31,631 bases of DNA from Ruminococcus sp. (GCA_023667165.1 JAMPAO010000016.1:1-31631), one strand, 5' to 3'. Shown: positions 23,087 to 30,713, numbered from the stretch's first letter. Made by a program: numbers and translations. Notes: generated by a model not told the origin, from the sequence alone.

Positions 23087-24256
23087 ATGTATACGCTTTT
23101 GCTGATACTGATCTATATTGCTTTTATCAGTCTTGGTCTGCCGGATTCGCTTCTCGGTTCGGGATGGCCGGTCATGCACAGCACGCTTAACGTTCCCGTA
23201 TCATTTATGGGAATAGTTTCTATGGTGATATCGGGGGGAACTATCGTATCAAGCCTTTTCTCCGACAGGCTGACGAGGAAGCTCGGAACGCGGATCGTTA
23301 CCGTGTCAAGCGTTTTTCTGACGGCGGCGGCACTGTTCGGATTTTCGTTTTCCCACAGCTTCCGGACGCTGATAATATTCGCAGTCCCCTACGGATTGGG
23401 CGCGGGAGCGATAGACGCGGCGCTTAACAACTATATCGCCCTGCACTACACGTCAAAGCACATGAGCTGGCTGCATTGCTTTTGGGGCGTGGGAACTATA
23501 GTAAGTCCTTTTGTCATGAGCTATGCCGTGACAAATCTCACATGGAACGACGGCTACCGCATTGTGGGGTTCATTCAGCTCGGCATAGGCCTGCTTCTTC
23601 TGGCGACCCTGCCCGTGTGGAAAATACATAAACAAAGCTCTGCGGAGAACGGCAAAAGCGTCGGACTTTCAGGCGCGCTGAAAATAAAGGGCGTACCTTA
23701 TCTTTTGCTGGGTTTTTTCGCGTACTGTTCCGCAGAAGCCACCGCCATGGGCTGGGCAAGCACCTACATGGCAGAGGTCAGGGGCATAGCCGCGGAAAGG
23801 GCGGCAAGATTTGCCTCGCTGTTCTACATAGGCATTACCGCCGGCAGATTTTTGAGCGGATTTATCATGAACAGGCTCGGCGACAGGAAAATGATAATCC
23901 TCGGCACGTGCGTTTTGTTCTGCGGCATAATCCTCCTGCTTGTCCCGACGGAAGTACAGGCTGTTTCTCTTGCGGGATTTATCATTATCGGCTTCGGCTG
24001 CGCGCCTATATACCCGTGCATTATCCACTCCGCACCGGAAAATTTCGGCGCGGAAAATTCGGGGGCGATCATCGGAATACAAATGGCAAGCGCATATGTG
24101 GGTTCGACATTTATGCCCCCGATATTCGGACTTCTGGGAAACCGCGCCGGCTTTCGGATAATGCCGCTCTATCTGGCGTTTTTTATTGTTTTAATGATAG
24201 TTATGACGGAACTGACTTTCAAGACAACAGCCGGATCCCGAAACGGGAGGACTTGA
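23087..24256 (+). CDS. MFS transporter (FucP-like)
   Basis: 389 residues with about twelve predicted helices. The loop between helices 2 and 3 has FSDRLTRKLGTRIV, the major-facilitator motif A, repeated as FIMNRLGDRKMIILG in the second half. GLPDSLLGSGWPVM in helix 1 and LHCFWGVGTIVSPFV resemble the fucose-permease-like branch, which usually carries sugars or related small solutes. I set the start at 23087 because GGAGGG lies six bases upstream and the first helix starts there; a longer reading from 22997 adds a hydrophilic stretch overlapping the promoter's start point. It is monocistronic. Substrate not predictable. Confidence 0.88.
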   Translation: MYTLLLILIYIAFISLGLPDSLLGSGWPVMHSTLNVPVSFMGIVSMVISGGTIVSSLFSDRLTRKLGTRIVTVSSVFLTAAALFGFSFSHSFRTLIIFAVPYGLGAGAIDAALNNYIALHYTSKHMSWLHCFWGVGTIVSPFVMSYAVTNLTWNDGYRIVGFIQLGIGLLLLATLPVWKIHKQSSAENGKSVGLSGALKIKGVPYLLLGFFAYCSAEATAMGWASTYMAEVRGIAAERAARFASLFYIGITAGRFLSGFIMNRLGDRKMIILGTCVLFCGIILLLVPTEVQAVSLAGFIIIGFGCAPIYPCIIHSAPENFGAENSGAIIGIQMASAYVGSTFMPPIFGLLGNRAGFRIMPLYLAFFIVLMIVMTELTFKTTAGSRNGRT

Positions 24257-24258
24257 TC

Positions 24259-24341
24259 TGCGAAACGCCGTTATATGGCTTTCGTATGCAAAAAAATACC
24301 CTCAAACCGCCTTTTAAGCGATCTGAAAGTATTTACCCAAA
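24259..24341 (-). terminator. Possible terminator region between MFS gene and tRNA-Leu
   Basis: On the minus strand after the tRNA, AAATAC pairs imperfectly with GTATTT, which is followed by a run of T (plus-strand A-run at 24290-24296). Nearby, CGAAA(C)GCC/GGCTTTCG forms a small hairpin after the MFS stop. Neither is a textbook terminator. Confidence 0.3.
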
Positions 24342-24344
24342 ATA

Positions 24345-24428
24345 TGGTGCGAGAGATGGGACTTGAACCCACACGTCGTTGACACACGCACCTCAAACGT
24401 GCCTGTCTGCCTATTCCAGCACTCTCGC
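24345..24428 (-). tRNA. tRNA-Leu (anticodon GAG)
   Basis: The minus strand folds as a class II tRNA: acceptor arms GCGAGAG and CTCTCGC pair perfectly, the T arm has GGTTCAAGTCC, and there is a long variable arm as in leucine tRNAs. The anticodon stem CACGT/GTGCG-type pairing encloses a loop with TTGAGGT, giving anticodon GAG, which reads CUC and CUU. The 3' ACCA is encoded in the DNA. Confidence 0.95.
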
Positions 24429-24489
24429 ATATATACGGCTCAAAGCAATTTGCCTCCCTTTTAAGAAGCGGCTCTCTGCCGACTTAAAT

Positions 24490-24518
24490 ATAATACCACA
24501 TTATCCCCGCCTATTCAA
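24490..24518 (-). promoter_or_regulatory. Promoter of tRNA-Leu
   Basis: TTGAAT (24513-24518) and TATTAT (24490-24495) on the minus strand are 17 bases apart, about 60 bases upstream of the tRNA. A GC-rich stretch lies within the spacer. Confidence 0.65.
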
Positions 24519-24579
24519 GAATATAATGTAAATATATCATTAATTTTTTGTTTATTCCTTTTTTGGGCAGAAAATATGG

Positions 24580-24608
24580 TTGCATTCGATGTAAAAAGAT
24601 GATATAAT
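24580..24608 (+). promoter_or_regulatory. Promoter of galE
   Basis: TTGCAT (24580-24585) and TATAAT (24603-24608) are 17 bases apart. It probably also serves the two genes after galE. Confidence 0.75.
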
Positions 24609-24643
24609 AGAGTTATCATAAAATATGAAAGGATTGGTCAATT

Positions 24644-25651
24644 ATGGCAATTTTAGTCACGGGCGGCGCGGGATATATAGGTTCTCATACCTGCGTTGAG
24701 CTGTTAAACGCGGGAGAGGAAATAGTCGTACTGGATAATTTTATAAATTCCAAGCCGAGAGCGCTGGAGATAGTCAAGGAGCTTACAGGCAAGGACTTTA
24801 AGTCTTATGAGGCGGATCTTCTCGACAGACAGGCTGTGGAAAAGGTTTTTTCGGAAAACAGCATCGATTCCGTGATCCACTTTGCGGGACTTAAGGCAGT
24901 GGGCGAATCGTGCCGGAAGCCGATCGAATATTACCATAACAACATTACGGGAACGCTCATACTCTGCGACGTTATGAGAAAGCACGGCTGCAAGCGGATA
25001 GTTTTCAGCTCCTCGGCGACGGTTTACGGCTCGCCCGAATCCGTGCCTATAAGAGAGGATTTTCCCCTGTCAACGACCAATCCATACGGCTCCACAAAGC
25101 TCATGATCGAGGGGATATTGCAGGACATTGTCAAGTCGGATAATGAGTGGAGCGTTGCGCTTCTTAGGTACTTCAATCCCATAGGCGCTCATAAAAGCGG
25201 CAGACTGGGTGAAAATCCAAACGGCATACCGAATAATTTAATGCCCTACATTCAGCAGGTGGCAGTGGGAAAACTGCCCTGTCTGGGAGTTTTCGGCAAT
25301 GATTACCCTACCCATGACGGCACGGGTGTGCGGGACTATATCCATGTAGTGGATCTTGCTCTGGGTCACGTAAAGGCAATAAACAAAGTCAGAAGCATAA
25401 CGGGCACGGGCATATGGAACCTGGGCACGGGCAAGGGTTATTCCGTACTTGACGTTGTAAATGCATTTATCAAGGCAAGCGGAGTGGATATCCCCTATCA
25501 GATAAAGGAGCGCAGAGCGGGCGACATCGCCGAGTGCTACGCAGATCCGGAAAAGGCTGCAAGGGAGCTTGGCTGGAGCGCCCAAAGAGGCATTGAGGAA
25601 ATGTGCGAGGATAGCTGGAGATTTATAAAAAACAATCCGGAGGGACTTTAA
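24644..25651 (+). CDS. galE: UDP-glucose 4-epimerase
   Basis: GalE interconverts UDP-glucose and UDP-galactose for the Leloir pathway and for surface glycan synthesis. The 335-residue short-chain dehydrogenase has the NAD-binding GGAGYIGSHT at 7-16, the serine region SSSATVYG at 122-129, the catalytic pair Tyr148 and Lys152 in NPYGSTKLMIE, and the substrate loop with LLRYFNPIGAH. Length and motifs are standard. AAAGGA lies upstream of the ATG. The next gene starts 51 bases later in the same direction. Confidence 0.97.
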   Translation: MAILVTGGAGYIGSHTCVELLNAGEEIVVLDNFINSKPRALEIVKELTGKDFKSYEADLLDRQAVEKVFSENSIDSVIHFAGLKAVGESCRKPIEYYHNNITGTLILCDVMRKHGCKRIVFSSSATVYGSPESVPIREDFPLSTTNPYGSTKLMIEGILQDIVKSDNEWSVALLRYFNPIGAHKSGRLGENPNGIPNNLMPYIQQVAVGKLPCLGVFGNDYPTHDGTGVRDYIHVVDLALGHVKAINKVRSITGTGIWNLGTGKGYSVLDVVNAFIKASGVDIPYQIKERRAGDIAECYADPEKAARELGWSAQRGIEEMCEDSWRFIKNNPEGL

Positions 25652-25702
25652 GAAAGTTTCGGATAAATACAGGGGTTCTCTAAATACATTAGGAGTTGAA
25701 GT

Positions 25703-26428
25703 ATTACGAAAACAGTTATAATACACGGGCAAAGTCATAAAGGCTCAACATACCATATCGCTCATAATTTGGGAGAAAAGCTGGGAGGAGATCTCAAAGA
25801 GTTCTTCCTGCCAAGGGATTTCGGTGAATTTTGCAAAGGCTGTAACCGCTGCTTTACGGAAAGCGAAAAAAAATGCCCGCATTACAATGCGCTCCTGCCC
25901 TTGACAAGCGCTATGGATGAAGCTGACGTCATAATTCTCGCAAGCCCTGTTTATGTGTTTCATGCAGCAGGCTCTATGAAAGCGTTTCTGGATCATTACG
26001 GATACAGATGGATGGTACATTGTCCGGAGGAATCAATGTTCAAAAAACAGGGCGTGTGTATCAGCACCGCAGCAGGAGCGGGTACAGGCTCAACAAATAA
26101 GGACATGGCTGACAGTCTTTTTTTCTGGGGCGTTGCAAAAATATACAAATACGGCAGCAATGTGGCTGCTGTTAACTGGAACGGCGTGAGCGAAAAGAAA
26201 AAGCGTTCCGCTGACAGACAGATGACCGCTCTTGCGGATAAGATCGTTAAAAGGCACGGAAAAGTCAGACCCGCAGTAAAAACAAAGATAATGTTCCTTG
26301 CAATGAGTATTATGCAAAAAAACGGATTTAATGAGAGAGATATGAATTACTGGAAAGAAAAAGGCTGGACAGAAGGCAAGCGTCCATGGAAACAGCAGTA
26401 CTTATGTTTTCATAATATGAAAGGATAA
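25703..26428 (+). CDS. Flavodoxin-like NAD(P)H-dependent oxidoreductase, apparent AUU start
   Basis: 241 residues if read from ATT at 25703. The N-terminus then gives TKTVIIHGQSHKGSTYHIA, the FMN-phosphate loop of flavodoxin-like reductases. CKGCNRCF, ADVIILASPVYVFHAAGSMKAFLDH and GVCISTAAGAG follow, all typical of the family. No ATG, GTG or TTG precedes this loop in frame: an in-frame TGA lies six bases before ATT. The first in-frame alternative is a TTG at 25769 that would delete the FMN loop. AGGAG sits seven bases before the ATT, ideal spacing. Either AUU is used, or a former ATG has mutated. The physiological substrate is not evident. A GH4-like gene follows six bases later. Confidence 0.8.
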   Translation: MTKTVIIHGQSHKGSTYHIAHNLGEKLGGDLKEFFLPRDFGEFCKGCNRCFTESEKKCPHYNALLPLTSAMDEADVIILASPVYVFHAAGSMKAFLDHYGYRWMVHCPEESMFKKQGVCISTAAGAGTGSTNKDMADSLFFWGVAKIYKYGSNVAAVNWNGVSEKKKRSADRQMTALADKIVKRHGKVRPAVKTKIMFLAMSIMQKNGFNERDMNYWKEKGWTEGKRPWKQQYLCFHNMKG

Positions 26429-26434
26429 TAACAA

Positions 26435-27799
26435 ATGAACGGTGAAAGACTTAACATTGCATATATCGGAGGCGGCTCCTGCAATTTCGGCTGGAAGCTG
26501 ATACCCGCTCTTGCCGACGAGGATCTGTGCGCTATGATCAAGCTTTACGATACGGACAAGACCTGCACCCTTGCCAACGAGGTCATAGGCAACAGCATTC
26601 ACGACAAGGGAAGCAGCAGGGGCGACATAATCTACTTAGCCTGCGATACCGCCGAGGAGGCTCTCAGAAACGCGGATTTCGTCATTCTTTCCTTTGACCC
26701 GGGAAGTCATGAGGAGCTGGTGACAGAGCTTCATCTTCCCGAAACCTACGGTATCTATCAGACCGATCCCAACAACTGCGGTCCCGGAGCGCTGATACGC
26801 GCACTGAAGATAATGCCCCTGTGCGCGGACTACGCAAGGCTTATTGAAAAGCTGTGCCCCGACGCGTGGGTGATAAGCCTCAGCTCGCCCATGGCTGAAT
26901 GCATAACCGTATTAAAGGATACCTTTCCGCAGATAAAGCTGTGCGGAGCGTCGGAGGATTCCATAGCCTGCCGCGATCTGCTGGCGGCAATGCTCTGCGA
27001 AGACGAGGGCGTTACGGGAATACGCCGCCGCGACATAAAGACCAATATTATCGGAATATGCGGATTTTCATGGTTCAACGAAGCAATTTGGAACGGCAAG
27101 GATCTGTTTCCCATGTTTGCGGAAAACGCAAGAAAATTTGCCGACAGCGGCTATGAACACCGAATAAACGAATATAAGACCAATCCCGAATCGGACGCTC
27201 ACAAGATAAAATTCGACCTGTTTCTGCGATACGGTCTGATATCCGCCGTTAACGACCGCAGAGCCGCCGCCGCCTGTCCCCCTTGGTACTGCCGCAGTCC
27301 CAAGGAGATGAATTATTGGAAATTCTCCCCCATGACGGTAGGCTACAAGAAGAAGATATTTGCGGAAAAGACATCAAGGGTGAAGAAATACATGAACGGC
27401 GAGCCTCTGCCCAAGTCACTGGGTGCGTTGGAAGTACCAGGAATAATCAGAGCCTTGTGCGGAGGCGGCAACCTCATTCTACCCGTAATGCTCCCGAACA
27501 GCGGTCAGGTGGAAAATCTTCCCGCCGGCACCGTTACCGAAACAAACGCCCTTATAAGCAAAAGCAGCATACGTCCGGTTCTCTCCGGTTCTCTTCCTCC
27601 CGACATACTTGCGCTCACAATGCGCCATGTGTACAACCGTTCCGCCATAGTAAAGGCATATAAAAACAGAGATCTTGACATAGCGTTCAACGCTTTTCTG
27701 AACGACCCTGCCATGATATGCGGACTTGCGGAAGCGACCGAGCTGTACCGTGAAATGCTTTCGGCGGTAAGGACCCACCTTATCTACTACTGCGAATGA
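26435..27799 (+). CDS. Divergent glycoside hydrolase family 4-like protein
   Basis: 454 residues. The N-terminal Rossmann fold has IAYIGGGSCNFGWKLIP at 8-24 with acidic strand end LYDTD, and DPNNCGPGALIRALK at 111-125 resembles the GH4 TGPGGxxRALR segment. GH4 enzymes use NAD+ and a divalent metal held by one Cys and one His to cleave alpha- or beta-glycosides through oxidation and elimination. Here Cys170 (KLCGAS) is kept. The usual His of G-[LIV]-N-H is replaced, giving GICGFSW at 207-213, and the asparagine of the NP motif is Ser151 (SSPM). So either the metal site is rebuilt or activity has changed. It follows the flavoprotein gene by six bases with AAAGGA upstream. Confidence 0.75.
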   Translation: MNGERLNIAYIGGGSCNFGWKLIPALADEDLCAMIKLYDTDKTCTLANEVIGNSIHDKGSSRGDIIYLACDTAEEALRNADFVILSFDPGSHEELVTELHLPETYGIYQTDPNNCGPGALIRALKIMPLCADYARLIEKLCPDAWVISLSSPMAECITVLKDTFPQIKLCGASEDSIACRDLLAAMLCEDEGVTGIRRRDIKTNIIGICGFSWFNEAIWNGKDLFPMFAENARKFADSGYEHRINEYKTNPESDAHKIKFDLFLRYGLISAVNDRRAAAACPPWYCRSPKEMNYWKFSPMTVGYKKKIFAEKTSRVKKYMNGEPLPKSLGALEVPGIIRALCGGGNLILPVMLPNSGQVENLPAGTVTETNALISKSSIRPVLSGSLPPDILALTMRHVYNRSAIVKAYKNRDLDIAFNAFLNDPAMICGLAEATELYREMLSAVRTHLIYYCE

Positions 27800-27800
27800 C

Positions 27801-27835
27801 AAAGCAATTACGTTTAATATCTGCATTATTGCTTT
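27801..27835 (+). terminator. Hairpin directly after the GH4-like gene
   Basis: AAAGCAAT and ATTGCTTT form a perfect eight-base stem starting two bases past the stop codon, with a 19-base AT-rich loop. No T-run follows, so it may be a weak terminator or an mRNA 3' end protector. Confidence 0.35.
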
Positions 27836-27846
27836 ATACTAGGCTC

Positions 27847-27875
27847 CATTGCAAAGCGTGTAACGCTTTGCAATG
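27847..27875. repeat. Perfect 13-bp-stem palindrome (REP-like)
   Basis: CATTGCAAAGCGT and its exact complement flank a three-base loop. A second small hairpin (TGCGGC/GCCGCA with loop TTC) lies 22 bases on. The pair looks like a dispersed palindromic repeat unit more than a gene-specific site. Confidence 0.55.
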
Positions 27876-27979
27876 CCCTTGAGCTTTGCTTAGGGGTGCG
27901 GCTTCGCCGCAGAGCGGGCGGTATATATGGGTGATTTTACAGAGCGCTCATACGCGGAATAAAACGAATAAAAAGTCAA

Positions 27980-28022
27980 ACCGCCCCGCCTTCGGGTTAA
28001 TTACGTCCGAAGGCAGGGCGGT
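27980..28022. terminator. Strong GC-rich hairpin, possible bidirectional terminator
   Basis: ACCGCCCCGCCTTCGG pairs with CCGAAGGCAGGGCGGT at 15 of 16 positions around an 11-base loop. On the minus strand it is followed by TTTGACTTTTTATT; on the plus strand by AAGCGTTTTG. It would end transcription from the galE operon before the feoB promoter. Confidence 0.55.
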
Positions 28023-28049
28023 AAGCGTTTTGTGTTCCTCAGGCAAATA

Positions 28050-28077
28050 TTGCGTAAATTTTGCCGGTAACTATAGT
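28050..28077 (+). promoter_or_regulatory. Probable promoter of feoB
   Basis: TTGCGT (28050-28055) and TATAGT (28072-28077) are 16 bases apart. A start near 28084 gives a leader of about 190 bases, unusually long for this genome segment. Confidence 0.5.
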
Positions 28078-28140
28078 ATATCACCCTTGTCCGAAAAAAT
28101 CAAGTATATTTTTTAACCGCTATTCGACCAATTTATTAAA

Positions 28141-28229
28141 TTCTGCCGGCGAGGATCGGCAATGCCAATATTTGGAGTTCCCGCGGCCGCCCCGACGATG
28201 TTTTCAGCATAGTACGAGCATCGGCAGGA
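28141..28229 (+). ncRNA. Candidate structured leader (possible metal-sensing riboswitch) of feoB
   Basis: TTCTGCCG (28141-28148) can pair with CGGCAGGA (28222-28229) to close an 89-base domain. The same TGCCG (28144-28148) can alternatively pair with CGGCA (28157-28161). CGATG (28196-28200) can pair with CATCG (28219-28223), which competes with the closing stem. Such alternative pairings in a long leader before an iron transporter suggest a regulatory RNA. I cannot match it to a known consensus by eye. Confidence 0.35.
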
Positions 28230-28234
28230 ATATA

Positions 28235-28274
28235 ATTATCAACAATAAAAATATACCATGAAAGGGTTGATAAT
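28235..28274 (+). promoter_or_regulatory. Inverted repeat flanking the feoB ribosome site
   Basis: ATTATCAAC (28235-28243) and GTTGATAAT (28266-28274) are perfect complements, separated by 22 bases, with the right arm ending at the base before the ATG. The ribosome site AAAGGG (28261-28266) is at the loop edge. It could act as a translation-controlling hairpin or, as DNA, as a protein-binding palindrome. Confidence 0.5.
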
Positions 28275-30365
28275 ATGGACTCTGTGAATACGGGAACGCT
28301 GAATATTGCCCTTGCGGGAAATCCCAACGTGGGCAAATCCACCGTGTTCAACGCTCTTACCGGAATGAACCAGCATACCGGCAACTGGACAGGGAAGACA
28401 GTGGACACTGCCAGAGGAAAATGCACCCGAGGAGGAAAGGAAATAGTCCTGACCGATCTCCCCGGAACATATTCCCTTATGGCGCATTCCGCCGAGGAAC
28501 AGGTGGCGAGGGATTTTATAGCGTTCGGCGGCAGCGACGCGGTCATAGTTGTATGCGACGCGTCGTGCCTTGAAAGAAATCTTAATCTCGTGCTCCAGGT
28601 AATGGAGATAACTCCCAGGGTGCTTGTATGCGTAAATCTTCTTGACGAAGCAGCCAAGAAAAAAATAAAGGTTGATATTGAAAAGCTGGAAGAATTGCTG
28701 GGAGTTCCGGTGTGCGGGGTAATTGCAAGAAACGGCAGCGGACTTGACGAAATGCTGAAACGGCTTGACGATCTGCCGAACAGTGACGGTAAGGTTTACA
28801 GGATAAATTACGGGGAGATCATAGAGCGCGCCGTTGACGAGCTGTCGCCGCCTCTTGAAAGACTGCTCTGCGGAAAGCTGTCCGTAAGGTTTGCGGCTCT
28901 CAGGGTACTTGAACGCTGCGAGGATCTTACCGATACCATTGACAGCAACACCTGCGGAGAGCTGAAAAACGCTTTGAACGACAAGACCTCGCCTCTCGGA
29001 AGCGCATACTTTCATGCAAACGAAACACTGCTCTCAAACGGTATTGACGCAGCAGCCCTGCGGGATGAAACGGTCACGCGCATAGTTCTTGCCGCCGAGA
29101 ATATTGCTGAACGTTCGGTAACAAAGGAACGTCCGGATTACTATGAGCGCGACAGGAAAATAGACCGTATACTTACTCACCGTTTCTGGGGACTTCCTCT
29201 TATGCTGGGACTTCTTGCCGTTATTTTCTATATAACTCTCCGTGGAGCGAATTATCCGTCGGAGTGGCTGTCGGCGGCATTTGCTTCTCTCGGAGATAAA
29301 ATGCGCCGCGGACTTGTATCGGCGGGCGCGCCGGATATGCTGATAAGTATGCTGATGGACGGCGTATACCTGGTCCTGACGTGGGTAGTGTCGGTAATGC
29401 TTCCGCCGATGGCGATCTTCTTTCCTATGTTCACTTTGCTCGAGGACGTGGGATATCTTCCCAGAGCAGCCTTTAATCTTGATAAATACTTTGCCAAGGC
29501 AAACGCCTGCGGAAAGCAGGCTCTGACTATGGCAATGGGACTCGGCTGCAACGCCGCAGGCATAACCGGATGCAGGATAATAGATTCCCGAAGGGAGCGG
29601 CTCATAGCTATCCTTACCAACAATTTTATGCCCTGCAACGGCAGATTTCCCACGCTTATCGCCATGATAACCGTATTTTTCTCGGCATCCGGAGCGGTAT
29701 CGGGAATAACGGGAGCGCTGATGCTTACCGGAACGATCTTTTTGGGAGCGGCGCTGACCTTTGCCGCGTCAAGGATACTTTCAGCCACTCTGTTAAAAGG
29801 CGAGGCGACGTCTTTCGCCTTGGAGCTTCCTCCCTACCGCCGTCCCCAGATCGGAAAGGTGCTTGTGCGCTCGCTCTTTGACAGGACGGTATTCGTCCTC
29901 GGAAGAGCCGTGACCGCGGCTGCTCCTGCCGGTTTGATACTGTGGCTTGCGGCTCGTATAAGAGTAGGAGATATGAACATACTGTCATACTGCGCGGAGC
30001 TTCTCGATCCCGCAGGCAGATTTTTCGGACTTGACGGCGTTATTCTCATAGCTTTCATAATGGGGTTTCCCGCCAATGAGATAGTACTCCCGATAATGAT
30101 GATGATATATATGGACAGCTCGGTTCTTACCGAAACGGGAGATCTTGCCGCAATGGGAGAGATATTCCGCGCAAACGGCTGGACAGGAGTTACCGCTCTT
30201 TGTACCATGGTCTTTGCGCTGTGTCATTTTCCCTGCGCCACTTCCTGCCTTACCGTAAAAAAGGAAACGGGATCGTGGAAATGGACGGCTGTTTCAATGC
30301 TGCTGCCCACCGCTGCGGGACTGTTTATATGCATGGTGATAAATTTTTTCGCAAGGGCACTTTAA
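28275..30365 (+). CDS. feoB: Ferrous iron transport protein FeoB
   Basis: FeoB moves Fe2+ across the membrane with a G-protein-like cytoplasmic domain. The 696 residues have G1 GNPNVGKS at 15-22, G3 DLPGTYSL at 61-68 and G4 NLLD at 121-124, then the helical regulatory region. The membrane part carries two Gate motifs (GCNAAGITGCRI and the later FPANEIVLPIMMM) and the C-terminal FPCATSCLTVKKETGSWKWT. No feoA or feoC is present next to it: upstream is a structured leader and downstream a GH74-type gene. AAAGGG lies eight bases before the ATG. Confidence 0.95.
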   Translation: MDSVNTGTLNIALAGNPNVGKSTVFNALTGMNQHTGNWTGKTVDTARGKCTRGGKEIVLTDLPGTYSLMAHSAEEQVARDFIAFGGSDAVIVVCDASCLERNLNLVLQVMEITPRVLVCVNLLDEAAKKKIKVDIEKLEELLGVPVCGVIARNGSGLDEMLKRLDDLPNSDGKVYRINYGEIIERAVDELSPPLERLLCGKLSVRFAALRVLERCEDLTDTIDSNTCGELKNALNDKTSPLGSAYFHANETLLSNGIDAAALRDETVTRIVLAAENIAERSVTKERPDYYERDRKIDRILTHRFWGLPLMLGLLAVIFYITLRGANYPSEWLSAAFASLGDKMRRGLVSAGAPDMLISMLMDGVYLVLTWVVSVMLPPMAIFFPMFTLLEDVGYLPRAAFNLDKYFAKANACGKQALTMAMGLGCNAAGITGCRIIDSRRERLIAILTNNFMPCNGRFPTLIAMITVFFSASGAVSGITGALMLTGTIFLGAALTFAASRILSATLLKGEATSFALELPPYRRPQIGKVLVRSLFDRTVFVLGRAVTAAAPAGLILWLAARIRVGDMNILSYCAELLDPAGRFFGLDGVILIAFIMGFPANEIVLPIMMMIYMDSSVLTETGDLAAMGEIFRANGWTGVTALCTMVFALCHFPCATSCLTVKKETGSWKWTAVSMLLPTAAGLFICMVINFFARAL

Positions 30366-30480
30366 GAGCGTGTTCACATAACCCAAACCGTGCAGGCTGC
30401 GGGCAGATTTTTCCTGCCGAAACAATTGACATATCCGCGCAAATATGGTATACTGAATTCAGGACGCGTCAACACGTTCT
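30365..30480. repeat. 116-bp element with terminal inverted repeats containing a promoter
   Basis: AGAGCGTGTT at 30365-30374 and AACACGTTCT at 30471-30480 are inverted copies with one mismatch. The ends resemble those of the element at 4904-5066 (AGAGCCTGTT). Inside is a small hairpin CGGGCAG/CTGCCG that could help end feoB transcription, and the promoter at 30426-30454. Confidence 0.45.
30426..30454 (+). promoter_or_regulatory. Sigma-A promoter of the GH74-type gene
   Basis: TTGACA (30426-30431) and TATACT (30449-30454) are 17 bases apart. The leader would be about 250 bases and include the strong hairpin at 30587-30642. Confidence 0.75.
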
Positions 30481-30586
30481 AAGGAAGCGCAGATTAAATC
30501 CTACGCGCGGATCTGCGGAAATACCGATCATACCGCTTTTTGAGATCTGCACATTTTGTAACGGATACGGCGGGGAGAAAGCCTTA

Positions 30587-30642
30587 AGGCAATATCGCAC
30601 AAAGGAACCCTTTGCCGCAGCGTTCTTTGTGCGGTATTGCCT
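30587..30642 (+). other. Strong 21-bp hairpin in the GH74 leader
   Basis: AGGCAATATCGCACAAAG pairs along its full 18 bases (one wobble), then after one bulged base three more pairs form, with a loop of about 13 bases. A run of six T follows some ten bases later (30651-30656). It may be an attenuator or a dispersed repeat. Just upstream, CGCAGAT and ATCTGCG make a further 7-bp stem within 30488-30518. Confidence 0.6.
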
Positions 30643-30713
30643 AAACCGGCGTTTTTTAATCAATGCTTCAATATGATCCAAATATCCAAATTAAGATGAA
30701 AGGACAAATAAAA

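Noticed and set aside
27847..28022. Possible CRISPR array suggested by several palindromes in a row
   Set aside because: The hairpins differ in sequence and spacing; there are no repeated units with regular spacers and no cas genes.
28061..28261. Small plus-strand open frame in the feoB leader
   Set aside because: Composition is not protein-like, and the region is better explained as an untranslated leader with several pairing segments.
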